Positions 10,364-24,343 of a stretch of 64,000 bases of DNA are shown here, piece by piece. The stretch covers positions 186,001 through 250,000 of the forward strand of contig JAWRYS010000717.1 in the NCBI GenBank assembly GCA_034769895.1, written 5' to 3'. The notes beneath the pieces were generated by a model. It made no database searches and was not told where the DNA came from. It saw nothing but the letters and a program-made list of their open reading frames with translations. Both the position numbers and the translations under genes were made by a program. How positions within the stretch are numbered: the first letter of the stretch is position 1; each line of letters starts with the position of its first letter. The stretch is from Magicicada septendecula. Lineage: Eukaryota; Arthropoda; Insecta; Hemiptera; Cicadidae.

Positions 10364-12944
10364 GAAATTTTAAGTAAGTATTGTAAGTTTCATAACTTAA
10401 TATTAAATAATAACCATACAAGTGGAGTTTTTATTGAAAAGTGGTCTTTAGATCTCACGCCACGACTAACAAATCAGCTAAAAATGGACTTTTTTTTTCA
10501 AAAAATCATTTTAAAAAAACTAAAGCGAATTTGGCAAAAATGAAAAGTACGGGTTGTTATATTTGTACATAGATGTATAAAAAAAATTTCATGAAAATCT
10601 GAGAGGGTGGGGTGAAAAAGTTTGTTCTGGCCGGATGATTTGATTTGGAATGACTAATTCAGTTAATGCAAAACTTTCTTTGAACTTTACACAAATTCCT
10701 TATGTTCTGAACAAGATTGAAAATAATGTTTATGTAATGTCAGTTTTAAGTGGTCTTGGTCTCTTCATAATGTATTAAAATTTATAAATAACGTATTAAA
10801 ACATCGATTTGATAAAAAACTAAAGGAATTTGAACTTCAATTAGAAGTGTGACTATACTATGTAACAGTAGAACAGAAACAGCAGAGGGTCCTAGCTACA
10901 TTTTGAAAGACAAGAAAGTAATTACTTGTTTCAAACTCCTCAGGGACTTATCTTTCTAGATCAGTTAAACAAACCCCCCACTGAACAGTAGGTTGTGGTG
11001 AAGGTGACCAAAAAAACAATTTAAATAATATCCATAATGCACCTTTTTTTTGCATAGATAATAAATTATTGTTTTGTTTTTAGTTTTTATGTTTCTCATG
11101 AACAGTCACTGAAAAATGAACTCAAGATAAAACTTTTGTTTTAATCTGTTATATCCCTTGAATCAACGAATTAACAAAAACAATTTTAATTGAAACAATA
11201 AAATTTACAGATGAGAACACTATATCAGAGCATTAAAAACACAAATTCAGCTAATAATAATTGAATGATAATCAGTGTGAGATAGTCAAACTTAAGGATA
11301 TAAATCCAATAAAACGTATATAACCTCGAATAGACCAATAAAACACATAGAAAGGTGAAAAAATTGTAACTGTATGAACCCATAAAAGAAACTGAACCAA
11401 CTAAATCATATAAACTAACCAAATCCGTCCATTTTTTACTTAAATTATTTGTGTGGCACTATAACACCACAATGTGACGTAAATAAAAATTTCAGTTTTA
11501 ACCTTTTTTGCTATTGATACTTTATCACTGTATATAAAAGTTTTATCATACCTTATTAGAAAGGTTTATTTCATTGAATTACCCATCTGTTTTCCTACTT
11601 CCAAAACTGCGTAGTTGCGGTGAAGGGCATATGTCTTGTCTCGTACATATTAATTTCACCATCGTGTATGCAGAAGACTCTCAGCAACAGGTGAGACTCT
11701 GATACTGCATAGATGCAACCTCTGCAGGTGAAGTGCGACCATGTGTTCTCTCCGAACCTGTTGCAACACTGATTGGCATAATAAAAATTATGTTCACACA
11801 GTTAACGTTCCTGCTCAACAACACTATTTTTCTGTCATGACTGCAGTATTCTGCTCACAGAACAACTTCCTTTGTTTCACAGTTTCAGATTTCTTCAAAC
11901 AGTTTGAAACGAGTTTTTTGTTAAGGCACAGTTTAGTTTCTTTTGGTGATAACACTGAAATCATCTCTTATGCGTAAATAACATTTATTGAAAATCTGGA
12001 TAAAAAACTAACAAAGGTTCATTTGTTTGGAGATATTAACAGCATGAGTCATGTAGCTTTAAATGAGTTGCAAACTGCATATTCCAGAATGTTAGCTTAA
12101 ACTTATAACCACACATAAATTTCAACATATAAAATAAACATTGTGCAGTTTATAAATTCACAAAAAGATGCCCCATTAGAACTACAATAATGCAAGTGTT
12201 GAAGACGCTTTCTCTTTGACTACAGCCTTTGAATGCCATTGCTTCTTAAACATTTTTATGGGGTACTTAACCTACCATTACACAGTTTGGGGGTTCAGGT
12301 TCTCCATTAATCCCATGGAGGCTCCTACCTTGTGGCAGAAGTTATGGGGAGTGATTCCTGGAGGGTTAATGGTGAGTAGAAATTCATAGGGTAATGGACC
12401 ACTTTTACTACAAGGCTCATGAATTTATGTTTGGCCATTTCACCAGAGCATTGCTTCTTTATCTTGCTGATATGTTTGGAATGATTAGTATAGCTCTGTA
12501 TCTCAACCAAGGCACTTCATTACTCCTGACGTTTTTTAATTATGGGTAAAACCTTTCAGTCAAACTTTTAAAATCTTTGACAGAAGATAGTTGCAATGGT
12601 GGCGTTGGGGTAGACTACGTTCACTCACATTCTGCACAGTATCAGGTCCTTCTTCACATCTGCATAAGCTGGCATGGATTTTCCATGCTCTCCTATTGAA
12701 TTTGTTTTTAACACAGAGTATTGTCACAAAGGTAGTGGGAGACCATGGCTTTAGTGCATAGAAGAAAACAAATCAGTGTAATATGTTTTGTGTGTGTGTG
12801 TGTGCGCATGTGCGTGTATTCATATGTGCGTCCACACCCATGTACACTTGAACTAATACATAATTTTTTGAAACTGAAAATTATAACAGATAACATTACT
12901 AAGAAAGTAGTGGTTAATTGTGTGCATATTATGTAGCTGTTTAG
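10364..12944. other. Intronic sequence, no gene seen; TG microsatellite at 12787-12836
   Basis: AT-rich, with short open frames only (under 80 codons) and no recognisable protein. A (TG)n-rich run with TGCGCATG interruptions lies at 12787-12836. Part of 10364-10640 may still belong to the repeat ending at 10363, but its partner would lie outside the window. Confidence 0.6.
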
Positions 12945-13106
12945 TACGGGTATTAGAATGGACCTGAATCAACAAAAGGTAGATCTGGCAACATATTTAA
13001 GCCTCTACACTCCAGCTATAGACTGGATATTGCGTGCCATTGCATGTGACAGTTCTGACAGCTTATTAACTGAAGTTCTCAATAGATGTAAACAGAAAGG
13101 GAACAG
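12945..13106 (+). CDS. VPS35L: VPS35L exon (first of three in window)
   Basis: The exon encodes VDLATYLSLYTPAIDWILRA, then EVLNRCKQKGN, and ends at the donor AACAG|GTGAGT (13106/13107). The acceptor is most likely CTGTTTAG|TACGGG (12944/12945); GGTATTAG at 12956 is an alternative. It ends in phase 2 (AG), which joins to the T opening the exon at 18428. The protein matches the animal VPS35L (C16orf62) family, where the corresponding segment reads ALDWIL...EVLSRC..LGN. VPS35L is the VPS35-like scaffold of Retriever (with VPS26C and VPS29), which with the CCC complex recycles cargo from endosomes to the cell surface. Upstream exons lie outside the window to the left. Confidence 0.88.
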
Positions 13107-14379
13107 GTGAGTATCAACGTTTCTCAATAACTTCATAATTTTATTTATATTTCTAAATACACATCATTATTATTGGTTGGCATTATATGTTAATATTACT
13201 ATCTTTCTATAGAAATAATTATTACTGAAGGTGAAAATTATTAAAGTATTTGCACTTTATGGTTAGTGGATAGGAAACAGTGTATACTTCAGCATGGAAA
13301 CATGTTTTCTTGATTGCTTGAAATGTTTTACTTTGAATTATTGCAATCTGTGATCTCTGTCATTTTGAAGCAGTGCATTATTGATTGCCTCTTCATCTAT
13401 CCTGTTTTAATGATTATATGTCTTCTCCTCCAGTTATCTAAAATGTATATAACTTTTTCTTGTTAAAAAGGTTCAAACTTTTCAGTCTAAGTAAATTTTA
13501 CTTAACTAGTATAATCATTACATCATTTATACAGTAGACGCCCTCTCGTCCGGCCACCTCGGGACCAGACCCTAGGCTGGATTACAAAATGGCCGGACAA
13601 ACCGAAAATACACTATAATGATGAAATAACCCTCTTTAATAAATGATCCATACAATAAATACAGTATATTACAACACTTACGATTTTAATGTGTTAGCCC
13701 CACGTTTTTGGAAGCCATTTACAACCTTTTTAACAAGTTTAATGTGTGACAAATCTTTATATAACACTACAACACATTAAATTCGTGTGTTGATATGATG
13801 AAAGGTGTAATCGTAATAATAATAACGCTATGTAATCTGGTTAAAAATCATTTCAATATTTATTAATAAAATTTCTTATTTGTGTTACGAATCAAAATCA
13901 TTATTATTTGCATGTCTAATAATTACACATAATTAATACTCTTATATTACACACACAGACATGTTATACAACATTATATTCTAATACATCGTTATAATTT
14001 TTATATTGCTCTCAGCTAGCTCATTTGTATTATACTGATTAGATTATCTAACTTTCTAATCATCTAATCTCCTTTTAAATTACTGCAGATATGCATTGGT
14101 TTCTAATAAATTCTCTAATGATTTTATCAATTTAAATACCAAAAATTATAGATTTCAAATTATATCTTCTACGTTACAGATAAAAATTATCGTTAAACAA
14201 TCTTTAAATATTACGTTACTTATTATACAAACAAATATTTACAGTTATAAAATTTATTAATTCATTTTTGAATTGAATTGTCTCTTTTTTTCTTTGTTAA
14301 TTATTGTCTTTTGATTAATAATTATATAATTACCTTTATATCCACTTGAGTGACACTAAGTTTCGTCTAGTTATGACGC

Positions 14380-14406
14380 GTTTCGGGCACAAGGTCCCAT
14401 CTTCAG
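14380..14406 (-). ncRNA. Hammerhead-like core relic at Penelope 3' end
   Basis: On the minus strand the sequence reads CTGAAGA, then a GGG/CCC stem, then GAAAC followed by GCGT. This has the order of the hammerhead core CTGATGA-stem II-GAAA, with one core change (A for T). Hammerhead motifs are established features of Penelope-like elements. It lies about 175 bp beyond the end of the Penelope coding fragment, as expected. The altered core base suggests it no longer cleaves. Confidence 0.5.
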
Positions 14407-14581
14407 ATAGCACTAATATTAATTTAAAACTAATTACTATATAAAATTGTAATCATGATTGTGGTTATGTCATTATAAATAAAAACTTTAAATCGCATGT
14501 GAAATTTTAAACAAAGAACGGCCGGAGCTCCCGCATGCGTGCACTCACTACCGCGATCGTCACACGACTGGTCAAAGATTA

Positions 14582-15644
14582 AATTCTAATCTAATGGCAG
14601 TGTCAAACAAGTTGTTCAATGCAAAATTTACCTGATCATTCAATATATTATTTTTGGTGGTGGTATTTTTTATAGCTTTATAAATTTCAAGTTCCTCCAG
14701 ACTATCCATCAGTTTACCTTTTTTTGCTTATATGTAATGCTGTTAAATTGTTTTCAAAGCTAGTGTAATTGTGTCCACTTGATATTAAGTGTTGCACAAA
14801 ATTAGAGTTATTATTATTTGGTTTGGAAATATGTTCCAAAAATCTCGTGTACAAACATCTGCCTGATTGACCGATGTAGAAAGCTTCACAATCGTCACAT
14901 TTTATTTTGTAAACACCGGATTTCTTTTTTAAAGGTAATTCGTTCTTGTTTTTGAAGTAATTTTCCAATTTATTAGTTGTTTTAAATGATATGATATAAT
15001 TTTTATCTTTGAGAACGGATCTTATAATATTCGGCATAATACCTGTAAAATTGCCAGAAAGATATTTACGATTTTTATTGTTTACTTTTATAATGTTTGA
15101 ATTTTTATTTTTTAAACGTTTTCTATGTTTATTTATTATTTTATCTACTATTGTAGGTTTATATCCGTTGTTTATGGCTATTTGTTTAATAGTGCTTACC
15201 TCATTTAAGTAGTCTTCTCTTTCAAGGGGAACATTTAGAAGTCTGTTTACAAGACTGTTAAAAACAGCCATTTTTTGTGTAACAGGATGATGTGATTCGT
15301 AATGTATTACTGTGTCGGTATAAGTGTGTTTCCTGAAAATTTTGTATTTTAAATTATTTCCGTTATGTGATACTGTTAAGTCTAGAAAATTAATATTTCT
15401 GTTGTTTTCAATCTCCATAGTAAATTTTAATTTATTATGAATTTTGTTTAAGTAATTCTTAAACAATTCTATTTGTCTGGTATTCCCGTTGAATATAATA
15501 AAGGTGTCATCTACATATCTGGAATAATGGATGATTTTATTGGCGAAATAATTATCTTTTAAAATTTTTGTGTTTCTAAATGATTTAAATATAGGTCTGC
15601 CAGGATGCCAGAAAGTGGAGATCCCATAATTTTCTATAATTTAA
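14582..15644 (-). pseudogene. Penelope-like element: RT 3' part plus GIY-YIG endonuclease, 5'-truncated
   Basis: Reading leftwards from about 15644 the frame gives MGSPLSGILADLYLNHLE, then HYSRYVDDTFIIFNG (the reverse transcriptase catalytic YVDD). The downstream RT region contains NINFLDLTV, a basic linker follows, and then the GIY-YIG nuclease region GVYKIKCDDCEAFYIGQSGR with downstream RFLEH. This is the domain order of Penelope-like retroelements carrying an endonuclease. The long frame stops at 14714; homology (LEELEIYKAIKN, LNDQ) continues in another frame to about 14582, so there is a frameshift in an A-run. The N-terminal RT motifs are missing beyond 15644, a 5' truncation typical of target-primed insertion. 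It sits in the Tigger element. Confidence 0.85.
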
Positions 15645-15964
15645 TAAAATTATAATAAAATTAAAAATTTAAAATTTCTCAGCCTATACATTATCAACTT
15701 AATTAATTAATTTATTTTTATTAATAAAATCGTCACAAATGGACAGGTCGCACACACACACGTAACATACGTGTGTACACAGAGACAGAGCAGCTGGCGT
15801 GTTTCACCTGTTCCAACCTTCAAGTTTGGTCGTTCATATTGCAATCTGAACTATTATTATTAACAAAGTGAATTATTTATTTATTCTAATTAATTATTTT
15901 AATTACTTTGTGCAATGCACAGTAACCTATACATTTGTACTGTTGCAATATACAAATTACTAAT

Positions 15965-16607
15965 AATTGTAATAACACACCCTTACTCGATGGTAGCAAG
16001 TAAAAAAACAAACAAGGAAAATTACTACAAACTCACAGATATATTACTGTATTTGGCAAAAATAACACAACTCTTTATAGAATATGAAAAACACATGAAC
16101 ATTAAAAGCGTTACTACAGAACGTAAAACTTTGAAATAAAAATTAAAAGGAATCAGTTATCTTCTACTGCATTTTTTGTTCAACTGTTTTGTTGAATGCG
16201 AAATAACACCATTTCTTGATGAACACAACATCAACTGCAGTTGCCACTGTTTCTTGCTCGATGTACGTCATTGCTAATTCCAGGCAATTGTAATAACACA
16301 CCCTTACTCGATGGTAGCAAGTAAAAAAACAAACAAGGAAAATTACTACAAACTCACAGATATATTACTGTATTTGGCAAAAATAACACAACTCTTTATA
16401 GAATATGAAAAACACATGAACATTAAAAGCGTTACTACAGAACGTAAAACTTTGAAATAAAAATTAAAAGGAATCAGTTATCTTCTACTGCATTTTTTGT
16501 TCAACTGTTTTGTTGAATGCGAAATCACACCATTTCTTGATGAACACAACATCAACTGCAGTTGCCACTGTTTCTTGCTCGATGTACGTCATTGCTAATT
16601 CCAGGCC
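15965..16607. repeat. 321-bp tandem duplication inside the Tigger element
   Basis: 15965-16285 and 16286-16607 are nearly identical direct repeats (both begin AATTGTAATAACACACCCTT) with a period of 321 bp. The unit covers the noncoding tail and the last ~40 codons of the Tigger transposase, so the C-terminus appears twice. The very low divergence indicates a recent local duplication. Confidence 0.9.
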
Positions 16608-18058
16608 TGCTCTGCCCTTAGCATGGCTCATTTTTTCCTCAACATTTCCCACTCCCTCATTGACTTCTTCTTCTTGGCAAATGACAACGTGCACAATTTC
16701 ATCATCGTTTAAGATCTCATTTTGAAGCTCCTCATCTTGACCAGCAATCCATTCTGCAACGTCTTGTTGTACAAGATCATCAGAATGAGGCAATCGTTGT
16801 AGATCTTTTAATAGAGATGGGTTGTCATCAAGTTAAAAACCCTGAAGATTTGGTTCTTCTGCTTTAGTGTTGTCCTTTTTATTCTTTTCAATGAGAATAA
16901 AAGAATTTGGCCATGCTTTTCTCCAAGACTTCATAAATGTAGATGATGGCATTTCGTCATATGTCTTAGCTACCAATTAGATCACGTCTTTCATGTTGAG
17001 TGTCTTTAAGGCCGGAATGAGACCTGTGCTGCCTTCACTGTCCAGATTACCTAGAATTTCTGAAAGAAGCTTTCTGCAATACCTTCTCTTAAAAGACTCG
17101 ATGACCCCTTGGTCCATTGGTTGTGTGTAAGACTTGTGACATTAGGTGGCAGGAATAATAATTTTATATCACTGTAACCTCCACATTCAAGTTCTTGCGG
17201 ATGGGTAGGTGCATTGTCTAGCACTAAAAGTGCTTTAACTGGTAACTTCAAACTCATCAAATGATGTTTCACTTAAGAACAAATTCTCTTTCGAACCACT
17301 CCTTAAACAGAAACGAATCCATCCAGGCTGATTTTTGTGCTCTGTAGTACACTGGAAGGGATGACATGTTTAAATTCTTAAAAGCTCTGAGTTTTGCTGA
17401 TTTTCCAATTACAAACAAAGGCAGCTTGTGGGACCTTGAGGCATTTGAACACAAAACCACCGTGATTCTCTCTTTACCAGCTTTAAATCCTGGGGCTGAA
17501 GTTTCCTTAGCCATAGCAAACGTTTTCTTGGGCAAGAGTTTAAAATTCAACCTTGTCTCATCAATATTATAGACTTGTTCTGGACTAAGATTTTCATTAA
17601 CAATGATGCCAGACAGTTTTTTTTGAAAATTGCTAGCTGCTGATAGGTCCGCCAACAATTTTTCACCACTAACGCCAATGAAATGGACTCCATGACACTT
17701 TTTCCAGCGTGATAGTCATCCATCACTTGCCGAGAATGTACCGCCATCTTGAAGTTTGGAGTGTAGGATAACTGCTTTTTCTTTTAAAATTGGGCCACTT
17801 ATCGGAGTGCCTCTTCGCCATTCATGCATAAACCATAACCACAAAGCATCGTCTACTAATTCGTTATTTGGTTTTTTTAAAGTGCATCGCATCGAAAGCA
17901 CTTTTTCAGATTCAATTTGAGTGCAGAAAGTCTCAATAGGTTTTCTGTTTCGGTGCCAGTCATTAACAGTACTCTTGCCTACATTAAACTCTTGGCAAAT
18001 ACTCTGGAATGATTTGCTCATATCGAGACGCTGAAGGACTTGTAATTTTTGGTCCATA
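16485..18058 (-). pseudogene. Tigger/pogo transposase (CENP-B HTH plus DDE), broken
   Basis: From 18058 the frame begins MDQKLQVLQRLDMSKSFQSI...VGKSTVNDW, the N-terminal CENP-B/psq helix-turn-helix, followed by the second DNA-binding segment (DALWLWFMHEWRRGTPISGP). In shifted frames the DDE domain follows: QVYNIDETRL (first D), then ITVVLCSNASRSHKLPLFVI, then LLVLDNAPTHP (second D), then LLFLPPNVTSL (third-D region). An acidic C-terminal tail (16793-16485) ends the protein. There are at least three frameshifts or stops, so it is inactive. Length and order match the roughly 500-residue Tigger/JRK transposases. Confidence 0.9.
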
Positions 18059-18427
18059 GTCACATACGTGTTTTTGTTTCACACTCATGTCGGAAAATGT
18101 TTTTATTTACACAGATACATACAGTATTACTATATACACAGATATATTTACACAGACTATATACACAGAATTCACAACATAAGAAATACCTGTCGCTGGA
18201 GGCTCGTCTAGACTGTGTGACTCACCGTATGGCTGGCCGAACCATCCGATGGCAGATCCAACCGAGGCCGGACTCGAGGGCGTCTACTTTATTTTAAAAT
18301 GTCAAAATATAGAGCGGAATACACTTTTTAGTAAAATATTAAGTAAAATTGAATGTAAACTATTCAACTATTCCACTATATAAACATTGTGTTTTGACTA
18401 TTTTGTTTGTTATGTTCTTGTGTGCAG

Positions 18428-18528
18428 TGCCTTGTTACTCAACACAGTCATGTCTGCATTTAAGCCGTCTTTAATTTCTGCTAGAGCTCACCATTTTCTG
18501 GAACTTATTTTGAGCTGTTCAGAAGAAG
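18428..18528 (+). CDS. VPS35L: VPS35L exon (second in window)
   Basis: This 101-bp exon sits between acceptor TTGTGTGCAG|TGCC and donor GAAGAAG|GTACAG. With the T completing the serine codon from the previous exon it encodes ALLLNTVMSAFKPSLISARA, then HHFLELILSCSEE, leaving one G for the next exon. The block ALLLN.VMSAF is a conserved part of the VPS35L alpha-solenoid. The next exon begins 32.6 kb further on. The reading frame is intact. Confidence 0.93.
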
Positions 18529-18540
18529 GTACAGTAGAAT

Positions 18541-18757
18541 ATTTAATTTGAACAATTCTTGGATTTCGTTGTCCATGATGTGTCCGTTACTTAACTAAAT
18601 ATAATTATTTCACTACCGACTTGGAACACAAAGTTTTTTACGGGTAAAAACATAAAAATTTTACCTTAAAGCCTGAACCGGTTTTTGCTTTTAAAAGCTT
18701 CTTCAGAGGCTGCTCAGAGTCGGTAGTGAAATAATTACATTTAATTTGAACAAATTC
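18541..18757. mobile_element. Small insertion with internal inverted repeats and hammerhead-like core (Penelope terminal fragment?)
   Basis: The imperfect direct repeat ATTTAATTTGAACAATTC (18541-18558) and its copy at 18739-18757 could be a target duplication around about 180 bp. Inside, TAATTATTTCACTACCGACT (18602-18621) is inverted at 18718-18737. On the minus strand CTGAAGA (18700-18706) is followed by the palindrome GCTTTTAAAAGC (18687-18698) and AAAAAC, resembling a mutated hammerhead core at a Penelope terminus. It begins only 13 bp after the exon donor site. Confidence 0.45.
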
Positions 18758-18759
18758 AG

Positions 18760-20395
<1,636 letters not shown>

Positions 20396-21539
20396 TGTGC
20401 TGTTATGTTTTAATACATTTCATACAATAAGATTTAAATATCTCACCTACCTTAATTTGAGTCCAGGATTCTTCGCACGAACTGTGAATACCAACATGAT
20501 TTCAAGGTTGCATCAATAACGTACACTACTCTCATTTATATAATAGAACTCTCATTTTATTTCATTTTGATACTACTTTAAAATTCTTTACTATTCACCT
20601 TTTCTCTCCAAATTAGTACATTACTACCTCTTTCAATTCCTATTAAAGCATTTGTTAAAACATACAAACATAAAACATTATTTCAAACTTTTATTTCAAT
20701 GTAGTCTACTTGTTTTAATTATTAAATCTAAGTAAGGTGAACCCAGCTTGCTTCACTCTCTCATTCATTCTTTTAAAAATCCCCTTTTTATATAACATAA
20801 AAATATATTTTATTGTATACGGTTACTTGTATTGCTGCGTTCCTGTCGACCGCATGGCGCGACACAAAGTTTTCTAATTCGATGTCCGAAATGGTTGAGT
20901 TATCACTTGTATTAAAATTTTCACTGTTCCATAGTTATTTAAATAATTCTTACCACTTTACACATATTTTATGTGCACTGATTTGGTCGGCCGACCCGAT
21001 TTGTTCGAACGAAAATCATTGTTCTGACCACGCGTGGCCTGTAGTTTGGTGTCGACTGCGCGGCAACTTTGTTACACCGCTGCCTGCTACAACTCTGTTA
21101 CGCAGACGGAAATGCACAGCCTGCTTGTGACAAAATTTTTGTAGTGGCACAGGTAACGTGGATTTCCAATGTGCCCAGGTGTTGACGATGTCAAACAACG
21201 ACGATATAGAGGCTGTGATAGGTGGAGTCTCTCAGTAACATCCGCCGTCACAAAAGCACGTTGCTGAAATAATTATTCTGCATCGCCATTTTTTGTGGCG
21301 TCGTTTCTAATGTTTATGCGTCATCTGTGTGCGTGCTCGTTTTGCTCGTACTTGTACGTGCCGAACACTGGCTTTAACAAAACAGTATTGCATTCCATTA
21401 CAACACCTCACTCAAAAGTTCACTCTACTGTTCTTTGTTTGAGTACAACATTTATTTCACATGGGATTAGCCACGCTGATAGAAAATGAAATCTGAATAA
21501 ATTTAAATAAAATCAAACCCTCCCTTTTGCCCCATTACA
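20396..21539 (-). repeat. 3' LTR of element 3
   Basis: 1144 bp, TG...CA ends on the minus strand (TGTAATGGGG start), nearly identical to 35366-36509. The pyrimidine run at 21542-21547 on this strand is the G-rich polypurine tract on the element strand. Confidence 0.92.
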
Positions 21540-21589
21540 AGACCCCCCAATGAGAGGTTTTGTGCCCAAAAGCTTAAAAAGTCTCATTG
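21540..21589 (-). promoter_or_regulatory. Polypurine tract and adjoining hairpin of element 3
   Basis: On the element strand CAATGAGA (21589-21582) pairs with TCTCATTG (21555-21548), which runs directly into GGGGGG of the polypurine tract next to the 3' LTR. The inner stem is weaker (AAGC/GGC-like) and the UUCG loop has decayed to a T-rich loop. Same position and outer stem as in elements 1, 2 and 4. Confidence 0.65.
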
Positions 21590-24107
21590 CTAACCCCTAA
21601 GAGGATCGGTGAGGATATGGCACCAACAACCCCCCGTTAATTCTTAACGCATCATGGGTAAACTACCCCCCTAGCTCGGCGACTATGGCTGCACCTGAAC
21701 GAGATTACTGGACTTCTCTGTTCGAGATCCCAACACCATAAAATCGGACAGATACTCACCATAGTACACCTAACCTTCTATCATTCCGCCCAAAAATCAA
21801 AACACTGGCCTTATACCATACCAGATCCTCAACCGATATGTTCCCCCTCACATGCATACTGGGTTGCCTTTAGCAAGTACTGGGTGCATACACATACTCA
21901 TTATTGCTGCATATAATATTCATATACTACTTTGTTGATTTAAAATTTATAAAATATGTCATACATGAACTTCAATTACTTCTCTTAATATTTCATCGAT
22001 TAGACATCACAGTTTCAACTTAAAATCAATTAAACAAATCAACTTAAATCATTTAAATTCTGTTAACTCCAAGAAATTAATCTGATTCCAATATCAACAT
22101 GTTATATTATCATTAATTTCATCAAAACCCCAAAATCTTTTACATGAATCTACCATTCTTCTTCACTAACTACTAACAATCATAAAAAACAAATAAACTG
22201 AACATCTTATGAAATCATAAATTCGCTTATCATTACATTTGTTTACAACACACATTATATGAATAACATCAATCAGTTAACACATTAACAATACATATAA
22301 TCCACAAAATACCCTACACATAAAACACAATCTATACTTCAAGCAAAAGATAAACATTTTTTTTTTTTTCAAAAATTTTAATTTCCCAAAATATATTTCT
22401 TTTATCAATATCAAGGAAAAATAAAATTGTTTAATTTAATTAAGTAACACAATTTCATGATCAATTACTAGAAACCTGTCCTGTCTCTAACATCCGCCAT
22501 CAGCTGATCTCTCTGGGTCAGGTGAATGACCTTGCTCTAGATATAGCTCAAAATTTATACAAGGTAAAATACATCACATGTTTATAGTTTTTACATTCAA
22601 ACATAATACAACATAATAAAATATAGAACACTCATCATTAATATTGTTGTTATTACCTTATAATAAATAATTCACAATAAAATTCGCATTTAAGTTGACC
22701 AAAATTTACACACTTATAGCTTTAATTTATTTCCAAATTCTACTCAATCTTTTACTGGTTTCATTTATTATTACACTTTAACTCTGATTTTCTCTTTAAC
22801 ACTTCATTATCAATTATTTTTTGGTGACTCTTAGTTATTCACAATAATTCGATTTACAAATGGGTGTTTAAATATAACCGTAACTCCCTTCTAATTCTAA
22901 CACTTACTAACAGATTTACCTAGTCTGACACCACTCCCTCACAAATATTTATCTCCACTAACTTACTACTTTAACTCATTTCGAATCACAACTTTAACTA
23001 CTTTCTACCCTTATAACAAATATAACAAAATACCCTCTACCTTCTTTGTACTTAGGACGTGTGTTCCCTTCCCATGCTCATTTCCTTGTTGGTTCCTGGT
23101 CCCCCCAGGTAACCCCGCCAAACCCCATTTAAAACTATTCACCTCCCGCCACAATGCTTTTCGTTGAGGACTCCTTATCCCACCAACCCCTTTTACAAAA
23201 TTTCCCCATCTAATTACTCTCCCACTACATCCCCTTCATTATTCTACATATACTCACTATCGTTACTGTGTCACTATTAATACTCAGTTTTCTATCTTAC
23301 TTAGGTTCCCAAAATCTTATTTCTGTTTAACACCCATTTAAAATTAACTCTGATTAATTCAAATGCCTTATACAAATCTTTATCACCCAAACTCTAACGT
23401 TTACAACATTTCACATCTATATGTTTATTGAAAATCCCACTATAAAATTCATAACTACCTTCAATTAATTTAATCATTTTAATTTAACCTTTGAACACAT
23501 TTAAAATTTATTATTCACACATTTAATTATATTGACAAAATCTGCAAATCAATTATAAAGGACATACTACATATATAACCCCAACAGTCAGCTGATGTCT
23601 CAATAACATGTGAATGACCTTTCTGTAGGCACACTACCCACAACTAACCTAAATACACACAATTATCTAATTACAATCATATAGTGTTATCTGAAATCAT
23701 TTCAATTGAATCTAGTACTTAAAATTGTTTTGCTCTCATAAGGGACATACATCACTAATCATCGAGTCATAGATATAGCAACTGTTACTGAACAGGAAAT
23801 TGGGTCGTCAACCACCAACTCTCTCTATAGAGGAAGTGAAATTGATCGCCCTCTGTTTACAGATGTTGTCACCCTCTCACTGATTTTTTCAGTTACCCTC
23901 CTACTACATCATTTTCTCAAATTCCCCCCTTATACCCAGTTACAATTAGGTCACCACCCGCCGGATAAAACCGGATTGAGCATTTGCCTTATGCACAGAT
24001 GCGTTATCTGTGCCCTTGGCTTGTAACGACCAGCTCCCTTTCCACACACACTATTGTTTCCTGGTTTTGGACTGTGGCGCCCATTTGCATCCCCAAGAAC
24101 TGAAGTT

Positions 24108-24148
<41 letters not shown>
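21590..24148 (-). other. Element 3 noncoding 3' interior (distal half)
   Basis: No gene seen. This 2.5-kb AT-rich stretch aligns along most of its length with element 2 (about 25531-28005). A block near 23030-23190 (GTGTTCCCTTCCCATGCTCA, then CTCCCGCCACAATGC...GAGGACTCCTTATC) is also conserved in element 4 (about 44905-45040, opposite strand). An (AT)n run lies at 24111-24148. Confidence 0.7.
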
Positions 24149-24150
<2 letters not shown>

Positions 24151-24288
24151 TATAGATGCTGCCTATACCGTTCTTGGTTCAGCGTTATAAAAAAAATTCG
24201 GCATTACTGATGTCCGAGGACACCAGTAATCCTACTAAATATGATTCACACACCCTTAAAACGGCACTATCACCACCTTCGATGATAG
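24149..24288 (-). promoter_or_regulatory. Three consecutive hairpins, element 3 copy
   Basis: Hairpin A is GGTATAG...CTATACC (24149-24169). Hairpin B is ATTACTG-a-TGTCC-ga-GGACA-c-CAGTAAT (24203-24230), with 12 base pairs. Hairpin C is CTATCA...TGATAG (24267-24288). All three recur at 28006-28142 in element 2; hairpin C differs there by a compensating pair. Confidence 0.65.
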
Positions 24289-24343
24289 CCGCTGTTCCAT
24301 ATTTATGTAGTTTCCCCTGAGTTACCCCCCCGTCAATTTCTAT

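Larger units (their letters stand above)
13532..18289 (-). mobile_element. Tigger/pogo-type (Tc1/mariner superfamily) DNA transposon, degraded
   Basis: Inverted ends read TAGACGCCCTCTCGTCCGGC (from 13535) and, inverted from the right, TAGACGCCCTCGAGTCCGGC. They are flanked by TA (13530-13531 and 18290-18291), as expected for pogo/Tigger. The minus strand carries a broken transposase (16485-18058). The copy lies wholly inside the first visible VPS35L intron and makes up most of its length. A Penelope-like fragment (about 14340-15644) and a 321-bp tandem duplication lie within it. Confidence 0.9.

Noticed and set aside
20813-21489. 105- and 64-codon frames, repeated at 35718-36460
   Set aside because: Located in the two LTRs of element 3; same explanation.
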